From assembly GCF_019303475.1 (NCBI RefSeq), contig NZ_JABLSI010000021.1:10047-74046 (forward strand): a stretch of DNA of 64,000 nt, written 5' to 3'. Below, in pieces: positions 56,374 through 64,000 of this stretch (positions within the stretch are counted from its first letter, which is position 1; every line of letters starts with the position of its first letter). The notes under the pieces were generated by a model. The model worked only from the letters and a program-made list of their open reading frames with translations, was not told the origin of the DNA and searched no databases. The stretch is from Streptomyces sp. JJ38. Its GTDB lineage: Bacteria > Actinomycetota > Actinomycetes > Streptomycetales > Streptomycetaceae. A program made the position numbers and the translations under genes.

Positions 56374-56706
56374 GGGTGCAGCGTGGCAGCTTCCGCGGCC
56401 GGGCGTCGTACCCGCGCGGACGCTGTGGACTACTCGCCGGTTGTGGACAAACCGGCGAACAATCGAGCGTGTCGCTTGGCGTGCGGCGGTTCCCGTACAC
56501 TTCTGCTGGCGACCCGGGTCACCGGGTCGACTTCGCACGCCCCGCCACCTCGTCGGCTCTTCCGTCGGGTGGCCGCGTATCCCGGTCCTGACGAGCCGCC
56601 CCACCCGGGTGGACGGCGCCGCTCGTCGGGCACGACGCGTCCGGGGCGTCAGGGGCACGGCCACCGGCCGTCGCCGACAACCGAGGACACAACAAGGAGA
56701 ACGGCC
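56374..56706. other. Intergenic region upstream of rpsB
   Basis: It contains the DnaA boxes (56424-56450), a TACACT -10 candidate at 56496-56501 with a poor -35, and a 200-nt leader to rpsB with no recognisable gene. The leader is long enough for ribosomal-protein autoregulation. Confidence 0.45.
56424..56457 (-). promoter_or_regulatory. DnaA boxes in the rpsB/M23 divergent region
   Basis: On the minus strand TTGTCCACA is perfect at 56442-56450, and TAGTCCACA (one mismatch) is at 56424-56432, again 18 bp apart. The perfect box sits inside an 8-bp inverted repeat CGCCGGTT...AACCGGCG (56435-56442 and 56450-56457). Confidence 0.6.
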
Positions 56707-57582
56707 ATGGCCGTCGTCACGATGCGGGAGCTGCTGGAGAGCGGCGTCCACTTCGGGCACCAGACCCGCCGCTGGAACCCGAAGATGAAGCGCTTCATCT
56801 TCACCGAGCGCAACGGCATCTACATCATCGACCTGCTCCAGTCGCTGTCGTACATCGACCGCGCCTACGAGTTCGTCAAGGAGACGGTTGCCCACGGCGG
56901 CACCGTCATGTTCGTCGGCACCAAGAAGCAGGCCCAGGAGGCGATCGCCGAGCAGGCGACGCGCGTGGGCATGCCGTTCGTCAACCAGCGCTGGCTCGGC
57001 GGCATGCTGACCAACTTCTCGACCGTGCACAAGCGGCTGCAGCGCCTCAAGGAGCTGGAGCAGATCGACTTCGAGGACGTGGCCGCCTCCGGCCTCACCA
57101 AGAAGGAGCTGCTGGTCCTCTCCCGCGAGAAGGCGAAGCTGGAGAAGACGCTCGGCGGCATCCGCGACATGCAGAAGGTGCCCAGCGCCGTCTGGATCGT
57201 GGACACCAAGAAGGAGCACATCGCCGTCGGCGAGGCCCGCAAGCTGAACATCCCGGTCGTCGCGATCCTGGACACCAACTGCGACCCGGACGAGGTCGAC
57301 TACAAGATCCCGGGCAACGACGACGCGATCCGCTCCGTCACCCTGCTCACCCGCGTGATCGCCGACGCGGTCGCCGAGGGTCTCATCGCCCGTTCCGGCG
57401 CCGCCGAGGGCAAGGGCGGCGGCGAGCAGGCCGCGGCCGAGCCGCTGCCGGAGTGGGAGCGGAACCTGCTGGAGGGCGAGAAGGCGGCGGAGGCCACCGA
57501 GGCCAAGCCCGCCGAGGCCAAGCCCGCCGAGGAGAAGGCCGAGGAGAAGCCCTCCGAGGCCCCGACCGAGCAGCAGGGCTGA
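56707..57582 (+). CDS. rpsB: 30S ribosomal protein uS2
   Basis: A 291-residue uS2: [43 protein letters not shown] and [26 protein letters not shown]. The core ends near residue 235; the rest is an Ala/Glu/Lys/Pro-rich extension. Start ATG follows AAGGAGAACGGCC. tsf follows after a hairpin. Confidence 0.97.
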   Translation: MAVVTMRELLESGVHFGHQTRRWNPKMKRFIFTERNGIYIIDLLQSLSYIDRAYEFVKETVAHGGTVMFVGTKKQAQEAIAEQATRVGMPFVNQRWLGGMLTNFSTVHKRLQRLKELEQIDFEDVAASGLTKKELLVLSREKAKLEKTLGGIRDMQKVPSAVWIVDTKKEHIAVGEARKLNIPVVAILDTNCDPDEVDYKIPGNDDAIRSVTLLTRVIADAVAEGLIARSGAAEGKGGGEQAAAEPLPEWERNLLEGEKAAEATEAKPAEAKPAEEKAEEKPSEAPTEQQG

Positions 57583-57607
57583 CACCCGGGCACACCGTGT
57601 ATGTCAG

Positions 57608-57653
57608 GCGCACGGCGGGAGCGGGGCGCGAACGCGCCCGCCCCGCCGTGCGC
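57608..57653 (+). terminator. Hairpin between rpsB and tsf
   Basis: Outer arms GCGCACGGCGG (57608-57618) and CCGCCGTGCGC (57643-57653) with further GC pairing inside (GGGCG/CGCCC). It lies 26 nt after rpsB and probably attenuates read-through to tsf. Confidence 0.6.
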
Positions 57654-57744
57654 CCGCACCTGAATCGGGTCGATCCCGTCGGACCCGGGCTCGACACAGA
57701 CCACTCGATTTCCTTCATCGACTTTTCGGGAAGAGATTCACCCC

Positions 57745-58581
57745 ATGGCGAACTACACCGCCGCTGACGTCAAGAAGCTCCGGGAGCTCACCGGCGCCGG
57801 CATGATGGACTGCAAGAAGGCGCTCGACGAGGGCGACGGCAACGTCGACAAGGCCGTCGAGATCCTGCGCGTCAAGGGCCAGAAGGGCGTGGCCAAGCGC
57901 GAGTCCCGCACCGCCGAGAACGGCGCCGTCGCCGCGCTCATCGCCGACGACAAGGCCTCCGGCGTGCTGGTCGAGCTGAAGTGCGAGACGGACTTCGTCG
58001 CCAAGGGTGACAAGTTCCAGGCCGCCGTGAACACCGTCGCCGCGCACATCGCCGCCACCTCGCCGGCCGACACCGCCGCCCTGCTCGCCTCCGAGATCGA
58101 GAGCGGCAAGAGCGTCCAGGCCTTCGTGGACGAGAAGAACGCCGAGCTCGGCGAGAAGATCGTCCTGGACCGCTTCGCCCAGTTCTCCGGTGGCTACGTC
58201 GCCACCTACCTGCACCGCACCAACCCGGACCTGCCGCCGCAGGTGGGTGTGCTCGTGCAGCTCGACAAGGAGAACGCCGAGGTCGCCAAGGACGTCGCGC
58301 AGCACATCGCCGCCTTCGCGCCGAAGTACGTCTCCCGCGACGAGGTCCCGGCCGAGACGGTGGAGAACGAGCGCCGCGTCGCCGAGGCCACCGCGAAGGA
58401 GGAGGGCAAGCCCGAGGCCGCCCTGCCGAAGATCGTCGAGGGTCGCGTCAACGGCTTCTTCAAGGAGAACTGCCTCCTTGACCAGCCCTTCGCGAAGGAC
58501 AACAAGAAGACGGTCCAGAAGGTCCTGGACGAGGCCGGTGTCTCGCTGAGCCGCTTCGCGCGGATCCGCGTCGGAGCCTGA
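57745..58581 (+). CDS. tsf: Elongation factor Ts
   Basis: A 278-residue EF-Ts: MANYTAADVKKLRELTGAGMMDCKKALDEGDGN (UBA-like and the TDFV-type site in CETDFVAKGDKF), then a dimerisation region. It recycles EF-Tu. Start ATG follows GGGAAGAG. Confidence 0.97.
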   Translation: MANYTAADVKKLRELTGAGMMDCKKALDEGDGNVDKAVEILRVKGQKGVAKRESRTAENGAVAALIADDKASGVLVELKCETDFVAKGDKFQAAVNTVAAHIAATSPADTAALLASEIESGKSVQAFVDEKNAELGEKIVLDRFAQFSGGYVATYLHRTNPDLPPQVGVLVQLDKENAEVAKDVAQHIAAFAPKYVSRDEVPAETVENERRVAEATAKEEGKPEAALPKIVEGRVNGFFKENCLLDQPFAKDNKKTVQKVLDEAGVSLSRFARIRVGA

Positions 58582-58638
58582 GCGACCCCCGGGCCCGGCC
58601 GCTGTAGGGTCGGGCACACGGCAGCCCGGACAAGCCGC

Positions 58639-58699
58639 TACGAGGAGGCCATTGCCACAGGAACCCGCCAGTTCCGCACCGGCAATGGCCTTCCTCGTA
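58639..58699 (+). promoter_or_regulatory. Long bulged hairpin in the pyrH leader
   Basis: Arms at 58639-58656 (TACGAGGAGGCCATTGCC) and 58681-58699 pair over 18 bp with one bulged T. The 24-nt loop has an inner stem GGAAC/GTTCC (58660-58664 and 58671-58675). The left arm contains GAGGAGG, an SD-like sequence; the right arm ends 19 nt before the pyrH start. It could be an attenuator between tsf and pyrH. Confidence 0.55.
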
Positions 58700-58718
58700 T
58701 GTGCACGAGGAGATTCCC

Positions 58719-59468
58719 ATGAGCAGGACCGAAACCGACACCGACGTTCCCCGCCGTTTTCTGCTGAAGCTCTCCGGCGAGGCGTTCTCGGGCGGCGGCG
58801 GTCTGGGCGTCGACCCCGACATCGTGCACAAGATCGCCCGGGAGATCTCGGCCGTCGTGCGGGACGGTGCGCAGATCGCCGTCGTCATCGGCGGTGGCAA
58901 CTTCTTCCGCGGAGCCGAGCTGCAGGTCCGCGGCATGGACCGGGCCCGCTCCGACTACATGGGCATGCTCGGCACGGTCATGAACTGCCTCGCCCTCCAG
59001 GACTTCCTGGAGAAGGAGGGCATCGACTCGCGCGTGCAGACCGCCATCACGATGGGGCAGGTCGCCGAGCCGTACATCCCGCTGCGTGCGATCCGGCACC
59101 TGGAGAAGGGCCGGGTCGTCATCTTCGGCGCGGGGATGGGCATGCCCTACTTCTCCACGGACACCACCGCGGCCCAGCGCGCGCTGGAGATCCACGCCGA
59201 GGCGATGCTCATGGGGAAGAACGGTGTCGACGGCGTCTACGACTCCGACCCGGCCAAGAACTCGGAAGCGGTCAAGTTCGACGCCCTCAGCTACGACGAG
59301 GTCATCACCCGGGACCTCAAGGTGGCGGACATGACCGCGATCACCCTGTGCCGCGACAACAAGCTGCCGATCCTCGTCTTCGAGCTGCTCGCCGAGGGGA
59401 ATATCGCGCGGGCGGTCCAGGGTGAGAAGATCGGCACGCTGGTCAGCAGCCAGAGCAACAGGAGCTGA
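58719..59468 (+). CDS. pyrH: UMP kinase
   Basis: PyrH phosphorylates UMP in pyrimidine synthesis. It has 249 residues: [63 protein letters not shown] and [17 protein letters not shown]. The ATG at 58719 follows GAGGAG; an in-frame ATG at 58701 has no good site. Confidence 0.96.
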   Translation: MSRTETDTDVPRRFLLKLSGEAFSGGGGLGVDPDIVHKIAREISAVVRDGAQIAVVIGGGNFFRGAELQVRGMDRARSDYMGMLGTVMNCLALQDFLEKEGIDSRVQTAITMGQVAEPYIPLRAIRHLEKGRVVIFGAGMGMPYFSTDTTAAQRALEIHAEAMLMGKNGVDGVYDSDPAKNSEAVKFDALSYDEVITRDLKVADMTAITLCRDNKLPILVFELLAEGNIARAVQGEKIGTLVSSQSNRS

Positions 59469-59619
59469 CCTCAGCCCCGGTGGACACGGGCCTGCCGGTC
59501 GGACATCGTGCAGGCACCTGGGCTCTGCCCGCGACACCCGGTCCTCCGCAGGGGCCGGGAGGCCGGGGGCACCGTCCGAACCCGCTCAATCCGCCCAGTC
59601 ATCGAACCAGGAGCACGTG

Positions 59620-60177
59620 GTGATCGAAGAGACCCTCCTCGAAGCCGAGGAGAAGATGGAGAAGGCGGTCGTCGTCGCCAAGGAGGACTTCGCCGCGATC
59701 CGTACCGGACGCGCGCACCCGGCCATGTTCAACAAGATCGTGGCCGACTACTACGGGGCGGCGACCCCGATCAACCAGTTGGCGTCCTTCTCGGTCCCCG
59801 AGCCGCGCATGGCCGTCGTGACCCCGTTCGACAAGAGCGCGCTCCGCAACATCGAGCAGGCCATCCGCGACTCCGACCTCGGGGTCAACCCGTCGAACGA
59901 CGGCACCATCATCCGGGTGGTCTTCCCGGAGCTGACCGAAGAACGGCGCAAGCAGTACATCAAGGTCGCCAAGGGCAAGGGCGAGGACGCGAAGGTGTCC
60001 ATCCGCAGCGTCCGCCGCAAGGCCAAGGAGACCATCGACAAGGCCATCAAGGACGGCGAGGTCGGCGAGGACGAGGGCCGTCGCGCCGAGAAGGAACTGG
60101 ACGACACCACCTCGAAGTACGTCGGCCAGATCGACGAGCTGCTCAAGCACAAGGAAGCCGAGCTGCTCGAGGTCTGA
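59620..60177 (+). CDS. frr: Ribosome recycling factor
   Basis: A 185-residue Frr, the normal size: [52 protein letters not shown] and [30 protein letters not shown] 59620 gives VIEETLL; the preceding GTG overlaps. It splits ribosomes after termination with EF-G. Confidence 0.97.
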   Translation: MIEETLLEAEEKMEKAVVVAKEDFAAIRTGRAHPAMFNKIVADYYGAATPINQLASFSVPEPRMAVVTPFDKSALRNIEQAIRDSDLGVNPSNDGTIIRVVFPELTEERRKQYIKVAKGKGEDAKVSIRSVRRKAKETIDKAIKDGEVGEDEGRRAEKELDDTTSKYVGQIDELLKHKEAELLEV

Positions 60178-60207
60178 CGGTTCTTCAAGGTATAAGGGCT
60201 GCAATCA

Positions 60208-61311
60208 GTGAACGACTCACCCTGGGGTGCGCCGCCGCCCACCGGGCACGGGTTCCATCCCGGCTCCGGGAACGTCCCGTCGGCGGGTCCCGTACACGAC
60301 GTCCGCGATCCGGCGCAGACTCGGCCCATGCCCATCGTGCCCGACGCCGACGGAAACCAGGGGGAGCACGGCGGCCCCACCGGCCCCGAGCCGGAGGGGG
60401 CTGCCACCGGCGGCAGCCCGCCCTTCCCGCCAGGAGATCCGGGGCCCGGAGCGTCCCCGGCGACCTCCGTGCCCGCTTCGCCGCCCGGCCGCGCGAAGCG
60501 GGCAGGCCGTGACCTGCGTGCCGCCATAGGGGTCGGCGTGGGGCTCGGCGCCGTCATCCTGGCGTCGCTGTTCCTCGTCAAGGACGTCTTCGTCGCGGTG
60601 ATCGCGCTCGCCGTCGTCGTCGGCCTGTGGGAGCTGACCTCCCGGCTGGCCGAGCGCAAGGGCATCCACGCGCCGCTGGCGCCGTTGGCGGTCGGCGGTG
60701 CGGCGATGGTCGTGGCCGGATACGTGGGCGGCGCCGAGGCGGCCTGGGTGGCGATGGCCCTGACCTGCCTCGCCGTCCTGGTGTGGCGGATGGCGCAGAC
60801 GCCGCACGGCTACCTCAAGGACGTCACGGCCGGGGTCTTCACGGCCTTCTACGTGCCCTTCCTCGCCACGTTCGTCGCGCTCATGCTCGCCGCGGACGAC
60901 GGGGCGCAGCGGGTGCTGACGTTCCTCCTGCTGACCGTGGTGAGCGACACCGGCGCCTACGCGGTCGGCTGGCGCTTCGGCAAGCGCAAGCTGGCCCCGC
61001 GCATCAGCCCGGGCAAGACCCGTGAGGGGCTGCTGGGCGCCGTCGGCTTCGCCATGCTCGCCGGTGCCCTGTGTCTGCAGTTCCTCATCACGGACGGCAC
61101 CTGGTGGCAGGGGCTGTTGCTGGGGCTCGCCGTGGCCGCCAGCGCCACGCTCGGCGACCTGGGCGAGTCCATGATCAAGCGGGACCTGGGCATCAAGGAC
61201 ATGGGCAAGCTCCTGCCCGGCCACGGCGGCATCATGGACCGCCTCGACTCCCTTCTCCCGACCGCCCCCGTCGTCTGGCTCCTCCTCGTCGCCTTCGTCG
61301 GCACGGGCTGA
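60208..61311 (+). CDS. cdsA: Phosphatidate cytidylyltransferase
   Basis: CdsA makes CDP-diacylglycerol. It has 367 residues: a Pro/Gly-rich N-terminal cytoplasmic region to about 100, then about 8 membrane segments. The family signature near the C-terminus reads SATLGDLGESMIKRDLGIKDMGKLLPGHGGIMDRLDSL. GTG 60208 lies 30 nt after frr. Confidence 0.94.
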   Translation: MNDSPWGAPPPTGHGFHPGSGNVPSAGPVHDVRDPAQTRPMPIVPDADGNQGEHGGPTGPEPEGAATGGSPPFPPGDPGPGASPATSVPASPPGRAKRAGRDLRAAIGVGVGLGAVILASLFLVKDVFVAVIALAVVVGLWELTSRLAERKGIHAPLAPLAVGGAAMVVAGYVGGAEAAWVAMALTCLAVLVWRMAQTPHGYLKDVTAGVFTAFYVPFLATFVALMLAADDGAQRVLTFLLLTVVSDTGAYAVGWRFGKRKLAPRISPGKTREGLLGAVGFAMLAGALCLQFLITDGTWWQGLLLGLAVAASATLGDLGESMIKRDLGIKDMGKLLPGHGGIMDRLDSLLPTAPVVWLLLVAFVGTG

Positions 61312-61359
61312 GCGGAAAACCCCGCGCCGCGTCCGCCCGCCTCGCGTTAGCGTGCCGGG

Positions 61360-61902
61360 ATGCTTCGGATACGCGAGATGCGCCGGGACGATGTCGACGC
61401 CGTCGCCGACCTGCGCGTACGCGGCTGGCAGGCGGCGTACGCCGGGATGGTGCCACAGGCGTACCTGGACGCGATGAGCGTCGAGGAGGATGCCCGCAGC
61501 CGCCGTGCGGCCTTCGCCGACCCCCGCTCACGAGCCGTGCACCTGGTGGCCGACGACGGGACGGGCGCGGTGGGCTGGGCCGCCTACGGGCCCTACCGCG
61601 GCACGCCGCCCGGGCCGGACACGGGCGAGCTGTACGCCCTGTACGTCCGCCCGGAGCTGGTGGGCACCGGCGTGGGGCGTGCCCTCGTCGAAGCGGTGCA
61701 CGCCCGGTTGTGGCGGGACGAGGGCTGTGCGGGATGCGCGCTGTGGGTGTTGCGGGACAACGCGCGGGCCAGGCGCTTCTACGAGGCGGCCGGATACCGT
61801 CCGGACGGCGCCGTGCAGCGTGAGGACCTCGGGGGCCGTGAGGTGGCCGAGGTGCGGTATCGCCGGGGCCGTCCGCGGGGGCGTGGGCGACCGGTCGGGT
61901 GA
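61360..61902 (+). CDS. GNAT-family N-acetyltransferase
   Basis: A 180-residue GNAT: IREMRRDDVDAVADLRVRGWQAAYAGMVPQ, LYALYVRPELVGTGVGRALVEAV (acetyl-CoA pyrophosphate loop in VGTGVG) and LWVLRDNARARRFYEAAGY. No substrate can be assigned. TAGCGT at 61348-61353 marks a leaderless promoter for the ATG at 61360. Confidence 0.88.
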   Translation: MLRIREMRRDDVDAVADLRVRGWQAAYAGMVPQAYLDAMSVEEDARSRRAAFADPRSRAVHLVADDGTGAVGWAAYGPYRGTPPGPDTGELYALYVRPELVGTGVGRALVEAVHARLWRDEGCAGCALWVLRDNARARRFYEAAGYRPDGAVQREDLGGREVAEVRYRRGRPRGRGRPVG

Positions 61903-61932
61903 CGCCGGACGATCTGCGACACTGGACGGGTT

Positions 61933-63039
61933 ATGCCTGCGCCTGGAGAACTGACGTTTGTCGCGCCGCGGGGGGCTGCCAAGCCGCCGCGGCACCTCGC
62001 CGACCTCGCACCCGCCGAGCGTAAGGAGGCGGTGGCCGGGATCGGGGAGAAGCCGTTCCGGGCCAAGCAGCTCTCCCAGCACTACTTCGGCCGGTACGCG
62101 CACGACCCCGAGCAGTGGACGGACATCCCGGCCGCGGCGCGGGAGAAGCTGGCGGCGGAGCTGCTGCCGGAGCTGATGACGGTTGTCCGGCACATCAGCT
62201 GCGACGACGGCGACACCCGTAAGACGCTGTGGCGGCTGCACGACGGGACGCTGGTCGAGTCGGTGCTCATGCGCTACCCGGACCGCGTCACGATGTGCGT
62301 CTCCTCGCAGGCCGGCTGCGGGATGAACTGCCCGTTCTGCGCGACGGGGCAGGCCGGTCTCGACCGGAACCTGTCGACGGCGGAGATCGTGCACCAGATC
62401 GTGGAGGGCATGCGGGCCCTGCGCGACGGCGAGGTGACCGGTGGGCCCGCGCGGCTGTCCAACATCGTCTTCATGGGCATGGGCGAGCCGCTGGCCAACT
62501 ACAAGCGGCTCGTGGGCGCCATCCGGCGGCTGACGGACCCGGCCCCGGACGGGGTGGGGCTCTCCCAGCGCGGCATCACGGTCTCGACGGTCGGTCTGGT
62601 TCCGGCGATGCGGCGCTTCACGGATGAGGGCTTCAAGTGCCGGCTCGCCGTCTCGCTGCACGCGCCCGACGACGAGCTGCGCGACACCCTCGTGCCGGTC
62701 AACACGCGGTGGAAGGTGCGCGAGGTGCTGGACGCGGCGTGGGAGTACGCCGAGGTCTCCGGCCGGCGGGTGTCGATCGAGTACGCGCTGATCCGGGACA
62801 TCAATGACCAGGCGTGGCGGGCGGACCTGCTGGGCCGGATGCTCAAGGGCAAGCGGGTGCACGTCAACCTGATCCCGCTGAACCCGACGCCGGGCTCGAA
62901 GTGGACGGCGTCCCGTCCGGAGGACGAGCGGGAGTTCGTGCGCGCCCTCGAACGGCACGGCGTTCCGGTGACGGTCCGGGACACCCGGGGCCAGGAGATC
63001 GACGGCGCCTGCGGCCAGCTTGCCGCATCCGAGCGCTGA
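61933..63039 (+). CDS. rlmN: Dual-specificity 23S rRNA/tRNA adenine-C2 methyltransferase RlmN
   Basis: A radical-SAM enzyme of 368 residues methylating A2503 of 23S rRNA and A37 of tRNA. The cluster-binding Cys are C129, C133 and C136 (CGMNCPFC). Further motifs: [15 protein letters not shown] and the mechanistic Cys360 in DGACGQL. Starts ATG 61933. The C-terminal end overlaps the first unit of the 19-bp repeat. Confidence 0.95.
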   Translation: MPAPGELTFVAPRGAAKPPRHLADLAPAERKEAVAGIGEKPFRAKQLSQHYFGRYAHDPEQWTDIPAAAREKLAAELLPELMTVVRHISCDDGDTRKTLWRLHDGTLVESVLMRYPDRVTMCVSSQAGCGMNCPFCATGQAGLDRNLSTAEIVHQIVEGMRALRDGEVTGGPARLSNIVFMGMGEPLANYKRLVGAIRRLTDPAPDGVGLSQRGITVSTVGLVPAMRRFTDEGFKCRLAVSLHAPDDELRDTLVPVNTRWKVREVLDAAWEYAEVSGRRVSIEYALIRDINDQAWRADLLGRMLKGKRVHVNLIPLNPTPGSKWTASRPEDEREFVRALERHGVPVTVRDTRGQEIDGACGQLAASER

Positions 63040-63107
63040 GGTGGCATCCAGGCGCTGAGACGGCGTCCGGGCGCTGAGACGGCGGCCGGGTCATGTCCGG
63101 GCGCTGG
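63027..63107 (+). repeat. 19-bp tandem repeat across the rlmN stop
   Basis: Three adjacent 19-bp units at 63027-63045, 63046-63064 and 63065-63083, sharing TCC-x-x-GCGCTGAG, plus a partial copy GTCCGGGCGCTGG at 63095-63107. The first unit contains the rlmN stop codon. GCGCTGAGA also occurs in the TPP riboswitch (63153 onward). Confidence 0.8.
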
Positions 63108-63135
63108 TATCGTCCGAACATACGTATAACCATCC

Positions 63136-63232
63136 GACAGGGGAGCGCGCAGCGCTGAGAGTGCGGTAGGCCTCGAACGGGGAACCGCAGACCCTCGAAC
63201 CTCGCCCAGGTCATGCTGGGTAGGAAGTTCGG
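63136..63232 (+). ncRNA. TPP riboswitch (THI element)
   Basis: Conserved blocks in order: GACAGGGGAGC at the start, GCGCTGAGAGTGCGG, CCGCAGACCCTCGAACCT and, after a variable stem CCCAG/CTGGG, TAGGAAGTTCGG. This is the thiamine diphosphate aptamer. It lies 45 nt before the start of a thiamine-binding lipoprotein gene. Confidence 0.95.
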
Positions 63233-63240
63233 AACCTCTC

Positions 63241-63276
63241 GTGCTGCCCGCATGCGCCCGGACCCGAAGGCAGCAC
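63241..63276 (+). promoter_or_regulatory. Ribosome-site-sequestering hairpin below the riboswitch
   Basis: GTGCTGCC (63241-63248) pairs exactly with GGCAGCAC (63269-63276), which covers the end of the GAAGG ribosome binding site and ends one base before the ATG. Formation would block translation, as expected for a translational TPP riboswitch. Confidence 0.6.
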
Positions 63277-63277
63277 G

Positions 63278-64000
63278 ATGAAGCGCAGTACGACCGTGTT
63301 CAGCACGACGCTCAAGGGAGCTCTCGCCGCGACGCTCGGCACCGCCCTGCTGGTGGGCTGCGGGGCCTCCGACGGCTCCGACGACTCCGGCTCGTCCGGG
63401 GAGAAGGACAAGACCGTCACCCTCGTCACGCACGGCTCCTTCGTCGTCTCCGAGGACGTTCTGAAGCAGTTCACCCAGGAGACCGGCTACCGCGTGGAGG
63501 TGCTCCAGAGCGGGGACGCCGGGGTCATGGTCAACAAGGCGGTCCTCAGCGCGGGCAACCCCGAGGGCGACGTCCTGTTCGGTGTGGACAACACCCTGCT
63601 CTCCCGGGCCCTGGACGCCGAGGTCTTCACCCCCTACGAGGCGGCGGGGCTCGACGGGGTCGACGACAAGCTCCAGCTGGACGCGGAGAAGCACCGGGTG
63701 ACGCCCGTGGACACCGGCGCCGTCTGCGTCAACTACGACCGGGCGTACTTCGCGGAGAAGGGCGTCGAGCCGCCGCAGACCCTCGACGACCTCACCGACC
63801 CGGTATACGAGGACCTCCTCGTCGTGCAGAACCCGGCGACGTCCTCACCCGGCCTGGCCTTCCTCCTGGCCACCGTCGGCGCCTACGGGGAGGAGGGCTG
63901 GCAGGACTACTGGAAGGACCTGAAGGCCAACGGCGTCATCCAGTCGGAGGGCTGGGAGCAGTCCTACAACGACCTCTTCAGCGGCTCCTCCGGGGGCCGG
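63278..64000 (+). CDS. thiB: Thiamine ABC transporter substrate-binding lipoprotein, 3' truncated by window
   Basis: The first 241 residues of a lipoprotein. The signal peptide ends in the lipobox LVGC (Cys28). The mature part starts with a Ser/Asp/Gly linker, then TVTLVTHGSFVVSEDVLKQFTQETGYRVEVLQSGDAGVMVNKAVLSAGNPEGDVLFGVDN, typical of the ThiB/TbpA family. The TPP riboswitch directly upstream supports thiamine as the ligand. The permease and ATPase genes would be expected after the window edge. Confidence 0.9.
   Translation, partial: MKRSTTVFSTTLKGALAATLGTALLVGCGASDGSDDSGSSGEKDKTVTLVTHGSFVVSEDVLKQFTQETGYRVEVLQSGDAGVMVNKAVLSAGNPEGDVLFGVDNTLLSRALDAEVFTPYEAAGLDGVDDKLQLDAEKHRVTPVDTGAVCVNYDRAYFAEKGVEPPQTLDDLTDPVYEDLLVVQNPATSSPGLAFLLATVGAYGEEGWQDYWKDLKANGVIQSEGWEQSYNDLFSGSSGGR

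Overview
The window is GC-rich actinobacterial chromosome, almost certainly from a Streptomyces. The evidence is the very high third-position GC, frequent GTG/TTG starts, many leaderless starts, Streptomyces marker genes (ndgR, hupS with a lysine-rich tail, nsdA, whiG, the four-gene sipWXYZ signal-peptidase cluster) and a gene order that, from memory, follows the S. coelicolor core from leuCD to rlmN. No insertion sequence, prophage, CRISPR array or biosynthetic cluster was seen. This is conserved core chromosome, so most of the interest lies in regulation and small structures.

Layout. 1-95: 3' end of a tRNA-Glu(CTC) and its terminator. 160-825: two facing-away gene remnants (MerR regulator and DUF4188 protein). 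1111-4080: ndgR divergent from leuC-leuD. 4241-5702: small gene, hupS, small gene. 5674-9638: cofC, plsC-like, gpsA, ddl. 9809-12261: Lrp-type ligand-binding protein, thiL, thiD, rpmB. 12676-17910: fakA-like, recG, rsmD, coaD. 17982-22074: SepIVA-like coiled-coil protein, then yceD-rpmF-rnc-mutM. 22100-24000: secreted CAP protein, acylphosphatase, small coiled-coil protein. 24187-30798: smc, a GlcP-type sugar permease, ftsY. 30896-33455: primase/polymerase-like protein and nsdA. 33704-38004: GlnR site, amtB-glnK-glnD. 38179-42304: ffh, a methyltransferase, a short type-3 proS. 42433-43159: a perfect inverted repeat and a SprT-like gene. 43502-46275: rpsP-khpA-rimM-trmD-rplS. 46477-50072: four signal peptidases. 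50111-53730: DUF2469, yraN, comM-like, dprA. 54035-56373: whiG, a TetR regulator, an M23 protein. 56707-63039: rpsB, tsf, pyrH, frr, cdsA, a GNAT, rlmN. 63136-64000: TPP riboswitch and the start of a thiamine-binding lipoprotein gene cut by the window edge.

How the genes fit together. Translation and export dominate (five ribosomal proteins, EF-Ts, Frr, RimM, TrmD, RsmD, RlmN, ProS, Ffh/FtsY and four SipS-type peptidases). Nitrogen sensing is one operon under a GlnR site. Leucine synthesis sits opposite its IclR regulator. Thiamine appears twice: thiL/thiD for synthesis and a riboswitch-controlled uptake gene. Development is represented by nsdA, whiG and hupS.

Most notable observations: the paired gene fossil at 160-825; two pairs of DnaA boxes with identical 18-bp spacing, upstream of yraN and rpsB; a long bulged hairpin in the pyrH leader; a likely CTG start for yceD; a 164-nt sipX/sipY overlap; a perfect 14-bp inverted repeat upstream of the SprT-like gene; and a 19-bp tandem repeat running from the rlmN stop codon towards the TPP riboswitch. 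Nothing here is clearly a new multi-gene system.
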